Part shown: one piece after another, positions 44,039 through 53,704 of the stretch | How the letters are laid out: the number at the start of each line of letters is the position of its first letter | Numbering within the stretch: position 1 is the stretch's first letter | Source of the DNA: an uncultured Porticoccus sp. | Lineage (GTDB): Bacteria > Pseudomonadota > Gammaproteobacteria > Pseudomonadales > Porticoccaceae | Assembly (NCBI RefSeq): GCF_913061305.1 | Contig: NZ_CAJXST010000004.1 | Span: forward strand, 62,001-126,000 | Length of the DNA stretch: 64,000 nt | Direction: 5' to 3' | Notes under the pieces: generated by a model | Database searches by the model: none | Seen by the model: the letters and a program-made list of their open reading frames with translations, nothing else | What the model was told of the DNA's origin: nothing | Program-made: the position numbers and the translations under genes

Positions 44039-45058
44039 TTACTGCTGGTCCGACTCCAGACTCTGTACAATTTGCTGGTAGCTACTGAAGCGAGTTGCGC
44101 TAATGCTGCCGGAGGCAATGGCCTGGCGCAGGGCGCAACCGGGTTCTCCCTGATGCCGACAGTCGCGGAATCGACAGTGGCCGAGGAAAGCCCTGAACTC
44201 CACAAACCCCTCCGCGATGGCACCCGGTTCAAGGTGCCAGAGTCCGAATTCGCGGATACCCGGTGAGTCGATCACCTCGCCACCACCCGGTAGATGGAAG
44301 AGTTGTGCTGTCGTCGTGGTGTGTGTCCCTTTTGCTGCGCTCTGCGATAGCGCTCCCACCGCCGCTTCTGCTTCAGGGGCGATTCTGTTCAGCAATGAAG
44401 ATTTGCCCACGCCCGATTGCCCGACAAAGACACTGGTGCGGGTGCTCAAATAGTCTGTGAGTTCGTCAATACCGCTTCCGGTATAAGCCGATACCAGCAG
44501 GCAGTCATACCCCAGCTTTCTGTAATCATCCATCAGGCTGACCAGCGTTTCGTGCTGATCCTCGGCAATCAGGTCAATTTTGTTCAGAATCAGGATGGGT
44601 TGAATACCCTGGCGTTCAGCAGCGACCAGGTAACGATCTATCAGGTTGGCATGGGGTTCAGGAAAGGGGGCGATGACAACAGCAATGCAGTCGATATTGG
44701 CTGCAACCGGTCGCAATTTGCCGCGGTTGTCGGGTCGACAAAGTTCGGAGCTGCGGGGGCTGATGGCCACCACCACGCCATTGGATGATCCGTCCTGCCA
44801 GGTGACCCGGTCTCCGGTGACAATGGAGGGCAGATTGGCGCGCAAATAACAGCGGTGTACTTCACCTTTGTGCTCGTCGGATTCCACTAATACCCGGTTG
44901 CCATAACACGCAGTAATTCTGCCGGTTTGTTCTGGACCAAGGCCATCCGTAGTTGTCTGACTTTCCGGTGAATCCGGTCTGTCAGTGGACGACTGTGCTC
45001 GACGCTGGTTTTCCAATATTCGGCGGCGCTGTTGTTTGGTTAAATGACGCTTGGACAA
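44039..45058 (-). CDS. rsgA: Small ribosomal subunit biogenesis GTPase RsgA
   Basis: RsgA is a circularly permuted GTPase that checks late 30S assembly. The 339-residue protein has a basic N-terminal tail (KRHLTKQQRRRI) and an OB domain. The G motifs come in permuted order: G4 NKIDLI, then G1 GQSGVGKSSLLN and G3 DSPGIREFGL. A C-terminal zinc site (CRFRDCRHQGEPGC) follows. The last gene before it on this strand is elsewhere, so it probably has its own promoter in the 65-base gap shared with the divergent MscS-like gene. Confidence 0.96.
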   Translation of the reverse strand: MSKRHLTKQQRRRILENQRRAQSSTDRPDSPESQTTTDGLGPEQTGRITACYGNRVLVESDEHKGEVHRCYLRANLPSIVTGDRVTWQDGSSNGVVVAISPRSSELCRPDNRGKLRPVAANIDCIAVVIAPFPEPHANLIDRYLVAAERQGIQPILILNKIDLIAEDQHETLVSLMDDYRKLGYDCLLVSAYTGSGIDELTDYLSTRTSVFVGQSGVGKSSLLNRIAPEAEAAVGALSQSAAKGTHTTTTAQLFHLPGGGEVIDSPGIREFGLWHLEPGAIAEGFVEFRAFLGHCRFRDCRHQGEPGCALRQAIASGSISATRFSSYQQIVQSLESDQQ

Positions 45059-45123
45059 TACTTCTCCTTTTCCTGCCCGGATAGCCGCAGTGGCTGGCTT
45101 AGTTGCCCGGGAGGATATAGCAT

Positions 45124-46215
45124 ATGTTCAACCGGGGACAGGCACCAGAGATGATTGATTTTCAGGAAATTTACCAGTCACTGGCGGGTTTTATCCCGTT
45201 GCTGGTGGTCTTGGTTGTCGTAATATTGGGACTGTGGCTCGCCAACTGGCTACTGTTGCGTCGCGCGGGTTTGTCCACTGAGTCGAAGCTTCCCGGTCAG
45301 GTAACCATGTTGGCGCTGACGGCGCTGGCACTGGTGATTATTATCCTGGTGTTACCCGTGAGTGAATCCACTCGCGGTGATCTGTTGAGCCTGCTGGGGC
45401 TGCTGTTGTCCGTTGTGGTGGCCATCTCATCGACCACCTTTGTCGCCAATGCCATGGCCGGATTGATGCTCAGGGCAGTAAAAAGCTTTCATCACGGCGA
45501 CTTTATTCGCGCCGGCGAGCATTTTGGCCGCGTCACTGAGCGGGGCTTGTTTCATACCGAAATACAGTCCGAAGACCGTGACTTGATTACTTTGCCAAAC
45601 CTGTTTCTGGCGGCGAACCCGGTCATTGTCATTCGTTCTTCTGGTACCATCATTTCCTGTGATCTGTCGCTGGGCTACGATATTCCCCATTATAAAATTG
45701 AGCCCCTGCTCAAAGAAGCGGCGCTGGCAGCAGAGCTGGAGGAACCGTTTATGCAGATTCGGGCACTTGGCGACTTTGCCGTCAGCTATCGAATTTCCGG
45801 TTACTATGCAGAGGTAAAGCACCTGTTGACGGTGCGAAGCAGATTGCGTCGCGAGGTGTTGGATAAACTTCACAGCGCCGGTGTCGAGATTGTATCCCCG
45901 GCATTCATGAATCAGCGTCAGTTCAATAACGGCGAAAGGTTTATGGCGCCTGCCAAACGGACCGTCTCCGTTGAACCACCTGAGACGACACCGGAAGCCA
46001 TTATTTTTGACAAAGCCGATCGCGCAGAGAAGATCGGAACCCTGGAGCATGAAATTCAGGAGACAACAGAAAGGATCAAGACGCTGAAGGGGCAGCTCCC
46101 GGGCTCGGGTGAATCGGAAGCGAACCAGCTCAATGCCGAAATCAGCCGCAGCGAGGAGCGTCTCGTGCATCTTGACAATATAATCCGCATAGCAAAAGAA
46201 AAGCCTAATGAATGA
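45124..46215 (+). CDS. MscS-family mechanosensitive channel protein
   Basis: The protein has 363 residues with three hydrophobic segments (about 22-46, 60-82 and 88-118). The third merges into the pore-lining, glycine/alanine-rich helix typical of MscS ([25 protein letters not shown]). The MscS beta domain follows ([36 protein letters not shown]). The C-terminus (about 295-363) is a charged coiled coil not found in E. coli MscS. A GGAGG nine bases before the ATG supports the start. It lies between rsgA and orn, which are neighbours in many relatives, and overlaps orn by 8 bases. Gating by tension is inferred from the family. Confidence 0.88.
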   Translation: MFNRGQAPEMIDFQEIYQSLAGFIPLLVVLVVVILGLWLANWLLLRRAGLSTESKLPGQVTMLALTALALVIIILVLPVSESTRGDLLSLLGLLLSVVVAISSTTFVANAMAGLMLRAVKSFHHGDFIRAGEHFGRVTERGLFHTEIQSEDRDLITLPNLFLAANPVIVIRSSGTIISCDLSLGYDIPHYKIEPLLKEAALAAELEEPFMQIRALGDFAVSYRISGYYAEVKHLLTVRSRLRREVLDKLHSAGVEIVSPAFMNQRQFNNGERFMAPAKRTVSVEPPETTPEAIIFDKADRAEKIGTLEHEIQETTERIKTLKGQLPGSGESEANQLNAEISRSEERLVHLDNIIRIAKEKPNE

Positions 46216-46783
46216 TATGACTACAGCCAGACACCCCCTCAATCTGATCTGGATAGATCTGGAAATGACGGGACTTGATACCGAGAGAGACGCGATTATC
46301 GAGATCGCTACGCTCGTTACCGACAAGGACCTGAATGTTCTGGCAGAGGGCCCGGTGATGGCCATTCATCAACCGGAAGCCATGCTGGCGGGAATGGATG
46401 AATGGAATACACGCCAGCATGGCCAATCGGGTCTGGTAGAACGGGTGCGCAACAGTACAACGACGCTGGCAGAGGCGGAGCAGGCGACCATTGCCTTTTT
46501 GAAACAGTTTGTGGATGAGCGGCAATCGCCGATGTGTGGCAACTCTATCTGTCAGGATCGCCGTTTTCTGGCGAGACAGATGCCGTCGCTGGAGGCTTTT
46601 TTCCACTATCGCAATCTGGATGTCAGCAGTGTGAAGGAAATTATCCGGCGCTGGCGACCTGAGTTGATGAAAGGCTTCAATAAACAGAGCTCACATCTTG
46701 CCATGGCAGACATCAAGGATTCCATTGCCGAGCTAACCTACTACCGGGATGTTTTTTTTATCATGGAGCCGCAGGCGGAATAA
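46208..46783 (+). CDS. orn: Oligoribonuclease
   Basis: Orn degrades two-residue RNAs, including pGpG from cyclic-di-GMP breakdown. The 191-residue DEDD exonuclease shows [22 protein letters not shown] with the first acidic pair, [12 protein letters not shown] with the next Asp, and the C-terminal [14 protein letters not shown] with the histidine and last Asp. The start at 46208 overlaps the MscS-like gene by 8 bases. A second ATG at 46217 would remove the overlap and is equally possible. Confidence 0.96.
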   Translation: MNDMTTARHPLNLIWIDLEMTGLDTERDAIIEIATLVTDKDLNVLAEGPVMAIHQPEAMLAGMDEWNTRQHGQSGLVERVRNSTTTLAEAEQATIAFLKQFVDERQSPMCGNSICQDRRFLARQMPSLEAFFHYRNLDVSSVKEIIRRWRPELMKGFNKQSSHLAMADIKDSIAELTYYRDVFFIMEPQAE

Positions 46784-46833
46784 TACACCTTCTGTCATGG
46801 GGGAAGGTCTGGTATCTCATTCAGATGCCGATT

Positions 46834-47946
46834 CTAGCGATTGAGGGTATTGGTAATTTTTCGTTTGCGCCTTTTCTGTTGCCGATGTTGTTCCAAAGCC
46901 CATTCCACATGTTCTCTCACCAAAGGGGAGGCATGTGACTTGCGGCTTCGCAGGGCGCTGACCACTGTCTCCGAGGTGGGGGCGTTGCCAAGGCCAACGG
47001 CCAGGTTCCTGAGCCAGCCCTGATAACCTACACGCCTGATGGGTGACCCTTCGGTCTTCTTGAGAAACTCCTGTTCACTCCACAAAAACAGTTCGGCGAG
47101 TTCGCGATTGTCCAGATTGTGTCGGGGGATGAAATCTTTCTCGTCACTCAAGGATGCTGCCTTATTCCAGGGGCAGACGGCCTGACAGTCGTCACAGCCG
47201 AATACCCGGTTGCCCATCGGTTCGCGAAACTCCTCCGGAATGCTGCCTTTCTGCTCTATGGTGAGGTAGGAGATACAGCGTCGCGCATCCAGTACATAGG
47301 GTGCCGGAAATGCATCGGTCGGACAGACTTTCAGGCAGGCCTGGCACTCCCCGCATTGATCTGTCTCGCTGGGTTGATCCACCGGTAGCGGCAGGCTGGT
47401 ATAGATTTCCCCAAGAAAAAACCAGGAGCCGGCCTGGCTGTTGATCACCAGAGTGTGTTTGCCCATCCAGCCCAGCCCGGCTTTCACGGCGAGGGGTTTT
47501 TCCATGACCGGCGCACTATCGACAAAGGGGCGTTGTACCACGGTTCCCGGCACCGCTTTCTCGATCTCTTTGCTGAGGGTTGTCAGTCGATTGCGGATCA
47601 GTTTGTGGTAGTCGCGACCCAGCGCGTATCGGGAGATGTAGGCTTTGCTCTCATCTTTCAGCGTCGCGATCATATTGCTGTTATCGGTCAGGTAGTCCAT
47701 TCTGACCGTGATCACACGAAGCGTGCCGGGAAGTAACTGTTCCGGGTGATAGCGCTTTTCACCGTGCTCACTCATCCAGCGCATCTCTCCCTGGTGGCCC
47801 GCCGCAAGCCAGTCATTCAGCTGGTGTCCGGTTTCCGATAAGTCGGTGTCGGTGATCGCCACTTGCTGAAAACCGAGCTGTCTGCCCCAGTCTTTTATGT
47901 CCAGGGCAAGTTGTGTGTAATCGATCTCGGGTGTTTCACTGCACAT
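46834..47946 (-). CDS. queG: Epoxyqueuosine reductase QueG
   Basis: QueG reduces epoxyqueuosine to queuosine, the final step of queuosine tRNA modification, using a cobamide cofactor. The 370-residue protein carries two 4Fe-4S sets (CGECQACLKVCPTDA with a following CIS, and FGCDDCQAVCPWN). It begins with the expected domain IKDWGRQLGFQQVAITDTDL. A C-terminal HEAT-like tail is rich in basic residues. It is divergent from nnr with 65 bases between starts; the orn/queG/nnr neighbourhood is conserved. Confidence 0.96.
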   Translation of the reverse strand: MCSETPEIDYTQLALDIKDWGRQLGFQQVAITDTDLSETGHQLNDWLAAGHQGEMRWMSEHGEKRYHPEQLLPGTLRVITVRMDYLTDNSNMIATLKDESKAYISRYALGRDYHKLIRNRLTTLSKEIEKAVPGTVVQRPFVDSAPVMEKPLAVKAGLGWMGKHTLVINSQAGSWFFLGEIYTSLPLPVDQPSETDQCGECQACLKVCPTDAFPAPYVLDARRCISYLTIEQKGSIPEEFREPMGNRVFGCDDCQAVCPWNKAASLSDEKDFIPRHNLDNRELAELFLWSEQEFLKKTEGSPIRRVGYQGWLRNLAVGLGNAPTSETVVSALRSRKSHASPLVREHVEWALEQHRQQKRRKRKITNTLNR

Positions 47947-48011
47947 AGTCGAACGGCCGTGGTGAGTTGACGTATAATTTTGCCAGATATTCTCGGGATA
48001 ATCGGTATTTT

Positions 48012-49505
48012 ATGTACCAGAATTTGCCAGTGTCATTGTTTACCACCGAGCAAGCTCGCCAACTGGATCAGGCTGCCATCCGGAACGGTACCCCCGGCAT
48101 CAAATTGATGAAGCGGGCGGGTTATGCCGCGTTCCGGAAAATTCTCAGTCACTGGCCGGGAATGCCGTTGACGGTGTTCTGTGGTGCGGGAAACAACGGT
48201 GGTGACGGCTATATCGTGGCGGCATTGGCGGCCGAGGGTCAGCTGCCTGTTCGGGTGATTCCGATGTGCTCGCCCGAGAAGCTCCGCGGAGATGCACGCA
48301 CAGCGTTTCAGTTTGCCCGCGATGCGGGTGTGCCGATGGTTCCGTTCAGTGATTGCCTGGATCTGTCGACGGGTGTGGTTGTGGATGCATTGTTGGGCAC
48401 CGGGTTTTCCGGTGGGGTTCGCGAGCCCTATGCCCAGGCTATTCGATTAATCAACCACAGTGGTTTGCCGGTTGTCTCGGTGGATGTTCCCTCGGGTCTA
48501 TGTGCGAATACGGGCGCTGCCAACGGCCCTGCTGTCGAGGCGAATCTTACGGTCACTTTTATCGCTCTGAAACAGGGGCTTTTTACCGGTCGGGGGCCGG
48601 CCCTCTGTGGAGAGCTGGTTTACAGCGATTTGCGTGTTTCCGAGCAGATTCTGGCGGCAGAGCCCCCCCCGGCTTATCGCCTGGAGCCGGATACGCTGAG
48701 GTCGACCTGGCTGGCGCCCCGTCGACGCGATGCCCACAAGGGGGCCTTTGGTCATGTGCTGGTCATTGGCGGCGATCAGGGTTTTGGTGGCGCGGTAAGC
48801 ATGGCTGCCGAAGCTGCGTTAAGGGTGGGGGCAGGGCTGGTGAGCGTTGCTACCCGACCTGAACATGTTACAGCGCTATTGACGCGTTGCCCTGAGGTGA
48901 TGGTGCGAGCGGTGACCTCGGGACAACAGCTGCGGCCGCTGCTGGCCCGTGCCACCGTATTGGTCGCAGGCCCTGGCCTTGGACGATCGCCCTGGTCCGA
49001 GCAATTATTGCAGCAGGTGTTGGCCTCGGAGTTGCCGGTTGTTCTGGATGCCGACGCATTGAATATTCTCAGTGAGGGGCGGCTGACATCAGGCCATTTG
49101 CCCTCAAACTGGATAATCACCCCTCACCCGGGTGAGGCCGCGAGGCTGCTGGGTGTCACTGTGGAGGAAGTTGAGGCCGATCGGTTTGCCGCTGTGCGGG
49201 CTCTGCAGCAAACATTTCAATGCCCGGTTGTCCTGAAAGGGGCCGGGTCACTGGTGTGCCTTGACCCCGGGCTGCCGGTGGCGGTCTGTACCGGCGGCAA
49301 TCCGGGCATGGCCAGTGGCGGCATGGGCGATGTCCTGAGTGGTATTGTTGGCGGATTGATCGCCCAACGGTTGCCCCCGGACAGGGCATTGCCGCTGGCC
49401 GTGTGCCTGCATGCCGAGGCCGCCGATCGAGTGGCAGTGGACGGCGAGCGAGGTATGCTGGCCACGGATCTGCTGGGCTCTCTGCGGCGCCTGGTGAATC
49501 CATGA
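48012..49505 (+). CDS. nnr: Bifunctional NAD(P)HX epimerase/dehydratase
   Basis: This enzyme repairs hydrated NAD(P)H. The 497-residue fusion has an N-terminal epimerase domain (about 1-215; CGAGNNGGDGYI, VVDALLGTGFSGG). The C-terminal ADP-dependent dehydratase domain (about 225-495) has GVLVIGG-type GHVLVIGGDQGFGGA, ITPHPGEAARL and GNPGMASGGMGDVLSG. The ATG at 48012 gives MYQNLPVSLFT, the usual family start. Its stop overlaps the tsaE start (ATGA). Confidence 0.96.
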   Translation: MYQNLPVSLFTTEQARQLDQAAIRNGTPGIKLMKRAGYAAFRKILSHWPGMPLTVFCGAGNNGGDGYIVAALAAEGQLPVRVIPMCSPEKLRGDARTAFQFARDAGVPMVPFSDCLDLSTGVVVDALLGTGFSGGVREPYAQAIRLINHSGLPVVSVDVPSGLCANTGAANGPAVEANLTVTFIALKQGLFTGRGPALCGELVYSDLRVSEQILAAEPPPAYRLEPDTLRSTWLAPRRRDAHKGAFGHVLVIGGDQGFGGAVSMAAEAALRVGAGLVSVATRPEHVTALLTRCPEVMVRAVTSGQQLRPLLARATVLVAGPGLGRSPWSEQLLQQVLASELPVVLDADALNILSEGRLTSGHLPSNWIITPHPGEAARLLGVTVEEVEADRFAAVRALQQTFQCPVVLKGAGSLVCLDPGLPVAVCTGGNPGMASGGMGDVLSGIVGGLIAQRLPPDRALPLAVCLHAEAADRVAVDGERGMLATDLLGSLRRLVNP

Positions 49506-49975
49506 GTCAAACTGTGGTCAAGGTACTTTCCGGTGAGCAGGCAATGGTGGAGTTCGGGCGCCGGTTTGGTGAATCAATAGCCGCACCGATACTGATTTTC
49601 CTGAAGGGTGATCTGGGTGCGGGCAAGACCACCCTGTGTCGCGGTATTCTTGGTGCGTTTGGTCACAAGGGGCCGGTAAAAAGTCCAACCTATACACTGG
49701 TGGAGCCCTATCAGTTGGGTTGTGGTGGATTGGTTTATCATTTTGATTTATATCGGCTGGGTGATCCCGAGGAATTGGAGTTTATCGGTATCCGTGATTA
49801 CCTGGCGGAAGGTGGCTGCTGTCTTGTGGAGTGGCCCGAACGCGGTGCCGGCATGTTTCCGCTACCGGATTTGGAGATCGTGATAACAGCCGTTGAGGAT
49901 GGCCGTCGTTTGAGTATTACCGGTAATACCTCAAAGGGGACGACCGTTCTGGCTTCCCTGTCGGAACCGGGGTGA
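49502..49975 (+). CDS. tsaE: tRNA threonylcarbamoyladenosine biosynthesis ATPase TsaE
   Basis: TsaE is the ATPase partner of TsaB/TsaD in t6A tRNA modification. The 157-residue protein has Walker A GDLGAGKTTLCRGIL, the switch region SPTYTLVEPY and the family sequence YHFDLYRLGDPEELEFIGIRDYL with a downstream VEWPERG. The start overlaps the nnr stop by four bases, and the amidase gene follows after 10 bases: the classical nnr-tsaE-amiB-mutL cluster. Confidence 0.96.
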   Translation: MSQTVVKVLSGEQAMVEFGRRFGESIAAPILIFLKGDLGAGKTTLCRGILGAFGHKGPVKSPTYTLVEPYQLGCGGLVYHFDLYRLGDPEELEFIGIRDYLAEGGCCLVEWPERGAGMFPLPDLEIVITAVEDGRRLSITGNTSKGTTVLASLSEPG

Positions 49976-49985
49976 GGGCAGCATT

Positions 49986-51314
49986 TTGTTAAAAACGCGA
50001 ATCATCGTATCTGTTCTGCTGCTGATGGCTGGTGTCTGTCAGCCTCTGGCCGCGGCCACGGTGGATGGCGTTCGGCTGTGGCGCGCCCCTGATCACACGC
50101 GACTGGTTTTTGATGTCAGCGGACCGGTCAATCACACTGTTTTTGAGCTTGATAACCCCCGCAGGCTGGTGGTTGATATTGATCAGACCACGCTGAAAAC
50201 TGCGTTTACCGGGTTGGATCTCTCCACTTCACCGATTGTGGGGATTCGCAGTGGTGTGCATGAACAGCATCATCTGCGAATTGTGCTGGATCTGAGCGCC
50301 TCGGTGAAGCCGCGCAGTTTCACGCTGCTGAAGAACGAGCAATATGGCCATCGATTGGTCCTGGACCTCTACGATCGTGAAAAAGAAGAGGCTCGCACCA
50401 CCGCAGCTGAATCTGCCAAGCCACCGCCCCAGGGGCAGCGGGATGTGATCATCTCGATTGATGCCGGCCACGGCGGGGAAGACCCGGGAGCCTCGGGCCC
50501 CAACGGCATTCGTGAAAAAGATGTAGTGATGGCGGTCAGTCGCGAGCTGAAAAGGTTATTTGATCAAACGCCGGGTTTTAAGGCCCGGCTGGTCAGGGAT
50601 GGTGATTACTATATTGCACTGCGGGAACGGACGCGCATCGCCCACGAACAACGTGCGGACATGTTTATTTCAATCCACGCGGACGCCTTCACCAAACCTT
50701 CGGCCAACGGTGCCTCTGTGTTTGCCCTGTCCCGGCGGGGTGCTACCAGTGAAACGGCCCGCTATCTGGCCAGTAAGGAAAATCGTGCAGATTTGATCGG
50801 CGGTGCCGGTTCGGTGAGCCTTGACGACAAGGACCATATGCTGGCCAGCGTATTGCTCGATCTGTCGATGACCGCGACCCTCAGCAGCAGTCTGGATGCC
50901 GGGACAGAAGTGCTGAAATACATGGGGGGGGTTGCCCGGCTGCATAAAAAGCGTGTGGAGCAGGCGGGTTTTATGGTGCTTAAATCACCCGATATTCCTT
51001 CAATTCTGGTGGAAACCGGATTTATTTCCAATCCCCATGAGGCGCGGTTACTAAGTACCCGTGATTACCAGCGAAAAATAGCCAGATCGATATATAGCGG
51101 GATTCACCAGCATTTCAGCAAAGCGCCGCCCTCGGGGACGCTGCTGGCCGCGAGAAAGTCGATGGGCGGGAATGTCCATGTGATTGCGAGGGGTGATACG
51201 CTGTCCGATATCGCCCTGAAGTACAATATTTCCGTCGATGCATTGCTCCGGCACAACGGACTGACCAATACCCGTATCAACATTGGTCAACGCCTTAAAA
51301 TTCCTTCTTCATAA
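49986..51314 (+). CDS. amiB: N-acetylmuramoyl-L-alanine amidase with AMIN and LysM domains
   Basis: This periplasmic amidase splits septal peptidoglycan. The 442-residue precursor has a signal peptide (about 1-24, ending LAAA). An N-terminal AMIN domain targets peptidoglycan (about 28-130), and an Amidase_3 domain (about 155-370) follows. Its zinc ligands lie in [16 protein letters not shown] and SIHADAF, and a catalytic Glu lies in LVETGFISN. One LysM repeat closes the protein ([13 protein letters not shown]). The start is a TTG at 49986 with GAGGG seven bases upstream. Whether it is AmiB or AmiC by function cannot be told from sequence; the position before mutL suggests AmiB. Confidence 0.93.
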   Translation: MLKTRIIVSVLLLMAGVCQPLAAATVDGVRLWRAPDHTRLVFDVSGPVNHTVFELDNPRRLVVDIDQTTLKTAFTGLDLSTSPIVGIRSGVHEQHHLRIVLDLSASVKPRSFTLLKNEQYGHRLVLDLYDREKEEARTTAAESAKPPPQGQRDVIISIDAGHGGEDPGASGPNGIREKDVVMAVSRELKRLFDQTPGFKARLVRDGDYYIALRERTRIAHEQRADMFISIHADAFTKPSANGASVFALSRRGATSETARYLASKENRADLIGGAGSVSLDDKDHMLASVLLDLSMTATLSSSLDAGTEVLKYMGGVARLHKKRVEQAGFMVLKSPDIPSILVETGFISNPHEARLLSTRDYQRKIARSIYSGIHQHFSKAPPSGTLLAARKSMGGNVHVIARGDTLSDIALKYNISVDALLRHNGLTNTRINIGQRLKIPSS

Positions 51315-51324
51315 GAATCGTTTC

Positions 51325-53121
51325 ATGCCCAAAATACACCTGCTCAGTCCCCGGCTAGCCAATCAGATAGCTGCCGGCGAAGTGGTTGAACGCCCGGCCT
51401 CTGTGATCAAGGAGTTGCTGGAAAACAGTATCGACAGTGGTGCCAGTCGCATTGACATCGATGTGGAGCGGGGCGGCGTCAAACTGATGAGAGTGCGTGA
51501 TAACGGTTCCGGGATTGCGTCAGATGACTTGCCGTTGGCGCTCAGTCGGCACGCCACCAGTAAAATTGAACAGCTTGATGATCTTGAATCGGTCGCGACT
51601 CTGGGTTTTCGCGGCGAGGCTTTGGCCAGTATTTCCTCTGTGTCACGGCTGGCTATTGCCACCAATGACCAGGAGAACGGCCCGGGTTGGAAAGCCGAGG
51701 CCGAAGGTCGCGATATGGCCGTGAACCTGGCCCCGGTCGCCCATCCACGGGGCACCACGGTTGAGGTCCGCGACCTGTTCTTTAATACCCCGGCCCGGCG
51801 CAAGTTTCTGCGGACCGAGGCCACCGAGTACAAGCGGATTGACGAAGTCCTCCGCAAGCTGGCCCTGAGTCATTTCGAGATCGATTTTACCCTGCACAAT
51901 AACGGCAAGGCCGTACACCATTTCCGCGCCACCACCAGTCAGGCAGAGCAGGAACGACGGGTGGCCGCTATTTGCGGCCCGGCGTTTATGGAAAATGCGC
52001 TCTATCTTGACCTAGAGGCCGCCGGTTTGCGACTCTGGGGTTGGGTGGGCTTGCCAACGTTCTCGCGCAGTCAGGGGGATCTTCAGTACTTCTACGTCAA
52101 TGGTCGCAGTATCCGCGATAAGCTGGTCACCCATGCGGTGCGTCAGGCCTATCGGGATGTGATGTACCAGGGACGCCACCCGGCGTTTGTCCTCTATCTG
52201 GAGGCGAATCCCGCAGAGATTGATGTCAATGTGCACCCCACCAAGCACGAGGTGCGTTTTCGCGACAGTCGGACAGTACACGATTTCCTGTTTCGCAGCC
52301 TGCACCGTGCGATCGCGGATATCCGGCCCGGTGATACCCCGGCTGCACAGGTTGCCATCACTGAGCAAACGCCCAGTGAGCCCCATTGGCGCACACCGGT
52401 TGAACAATCGGCAATGGGCTTTTCGGCACAGCAAACGTTCGGGACCAGCGAGGTGGCAGAGCCCATGACCGCCTACGCTCCCGGGACTGAGTGGCAGGAC
52501 AAGCAGCTACATCCTGAATCCGAATCGGACGGCTCCTCCCCCCCTTTGGGTTACGCTATCGCCCAACTGAAGGGAATTTATATTCTGGCCGAGAATGCAG
52601 AGGGGCTGGTACTGGTCGATATGCATGCGGCCCATGAGCGAATTACCTATGAGCGCATGAAGCAGGCCTTTGACGCTCAGGCGCTTGTCTCCCAGCCCTT
52701 GTTGGTGCCGATTACCCTGGCGGTAAGCCAGTCAGAGGCGGACGGGGCAGATGAGCACTCGGCGCTGTTTGAAAATCTGGGTTTTTTACTGCAGAGAGCC
52801 GGTCCGGAAAGCCTGATTGTGCGGCGGGTGCCCGCCATGCTCCGCGATGCCGATGTCGAGCCGCTAGTGAGAGACGTGCTGTCTGATCTCCTGAAGCACG
52901 GTAGCAGTGATCGTATTCGGCAGCATCTGGATGAGATCATGTCGACGATGGCCTGCCATTCCTCGGTACGGGCCAACCGCAAACTGAGTATTACCGAAAT
53001 GAATGCCCTGTTGCGCGATATGGAGGCCACAGAGCGCAGTGGTCAGTGTAACCATGGCCGACCCACCTGGACGCAGATGTCACTGGATGCGCTGGATCGA
53101 CTTTTTTTAAGGGGGCGCTAG
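51325..53121 (+). CDS. mutL: DNA mismatch repair protein MutL
   Basis: MutL couples mismatch recognition to strand removal. The 598-residue protein has a GHKL ATPase N-terminus with [17 protein letters not shown] and [13 protein letters not shown], a Ser/Pro-rich linker (about 335-405) and a C-terminal dimerisation domain. The endonuclease motif D-x-H-A-x2-E-x4-E is present as [12 protein letters not shown] (432-443), so this MutL probably nicks DNA itself. No mutH is seen in this window. The ATG at 51325 follows the amidase stop by 10 bases. Confidence 0.96.
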   Translation: MPKIHLLSPRLANQIAAGEVVERPASVIKELLENSIDSGASRIDIDVERGGVKLMRVRDNGSGIASDDLPLALSRHATSKIEQLDDLESVATLGFRGEALASISSVSRLAIATNDQENGPGWKAEAEGRDMAVNLAPVAHPRGTTVEVRDLFFNTPARRKFLRTEATEYKRIDEVLRKLALSHFEIDFTLHNNGKAVHHFRATTSQAEQERRVAAICGPAFMENALYLDLEAAGLRLWGWVGLPTFSRSQGDLQYFYVNGRSIRDKLVTHAVRQAYRDVMYQGRHPAFVLYLEANPAEIDVNVHPTKHEVRFRDSRTVHDFLFRSLHRAIADIRPGDTPAAQVAITEQTPSEPHWRTPVEQSAMGFSAQQTFGTSEVAEPMTAYAPGTEWQDKQLHPESESDGSSPPLGYAIAQLKGIYILAENAEGLVLVDMHAAHERITYERMKQAFDAQALVSQPLLVPITLAVSQSEADGADEHSALFENLGFLLQRAGPESLIVRRVPAMLRDADVEPLVRDVLSDLLKHGSSDRIRQHLDEIMSTMACHSSVRANRKLSITEMNALLRDMEATERSGQCNHGRPTWTQMSLDALDRLFLRGR

Positions 53122-53124
53122 CCT

Positions 53125-53550
53125 ATGATCCGGACAATCGGAAATATTCTGTGGTTTGTGCTCGGCGGTCTGGTGATGGGGCTTGCCTGGTGGTTGATCG
53201 GCCTGCTCGCCTTTATCACGATTATCGGGATTCCCTGGGGTAGATCCTGTCTGGTGATTGGCCAATTTACGATGTGGCCCTTTGGCCGTGAGGCGATCAG
53301 TCGCAGCGAACTCCGCCAGCGGGAAGATATTGGCACAGGTTTGCTGGGCCTGCTCGGCAATGTGATCTGGTTTCTGCTGGCGGGATTCTGGTTGGCGGTT
53401 GCCCATATCATGGTAGCGTTGGCGCTTTTTCTCACCATCATCGGTATTCCATTCGGGATTCAGCACCTGAAACTGGCCGGCATTGCCCTGGCTCCGGTCG
53501 GAAAAACGATTGTTTTCAGTGACGTCGCCAATGCGGCAAGATTGAGATAG
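53125..53550 (+). CDS. yccF: YccF-domain inner membrane protein
   Basis: This is a 141-residue membrane protein with two copies of the YccF motif: one at the N-terminus (GNILWFVLGG then FITIIGIPWG) and a second at about 75-120 (GNVIWFLLAG then FLTIIGIPFG). Four hydrophobic segments are visible. Its function is unknown. It begins three bases after the mutL stop, so it is the tail of the nnr-tsaE-amiB-mutL operon in the position where relatives usually have miaA. Confidence 0.92.
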   Translation: MIRTIGNILWFVLGGLVMGLAWWLIGLLAFITIIGIPWGRSCLVIGQFTMWPFGREAISRSELRQREDIGTGLLGLLGNVIWFLLAGFWLAVAHIMVALALFLTIIGIPFGIQHLKLAGIALAPVGKTIVFSDVANAARLR

Positions 53551-53558
53551 TTCGAACG

Positions 53559-53576
53559 GTCCCCGGGATCTTTTTT
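53559..53576 (+). terminator. Probable terminator after yccF
   Basis: A short 5-bp stem (GGTCC / GGATC, one G-T pair) with a 3-base loop is followed by six T, 8 bases after the yccF stop. The stem is weak but the T tract is clean. The rest of the 154-base gap before the next gene shows nothing else I can name. Confidence 0.5.
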
Positions 53577-53704
53577 ACACCCGGTAATATGCCTTAGAGA
53601 GGCTACATGGATCACTTACATTTCAGTCACCCCGCCAGTAGGCGAGTGTTGCCTGGCTGTATTCGTTATCGTTGCCCGCCTTAAGCGAAACAGCCCGAAT
53701 AGGT

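Noticed and set aside
45427-46365. A 312-codon open frame on the minus strand across the MscS-like gene and orn
   Set aside because: It is antisense to two genes with clear family motifs and has no domain of its own.
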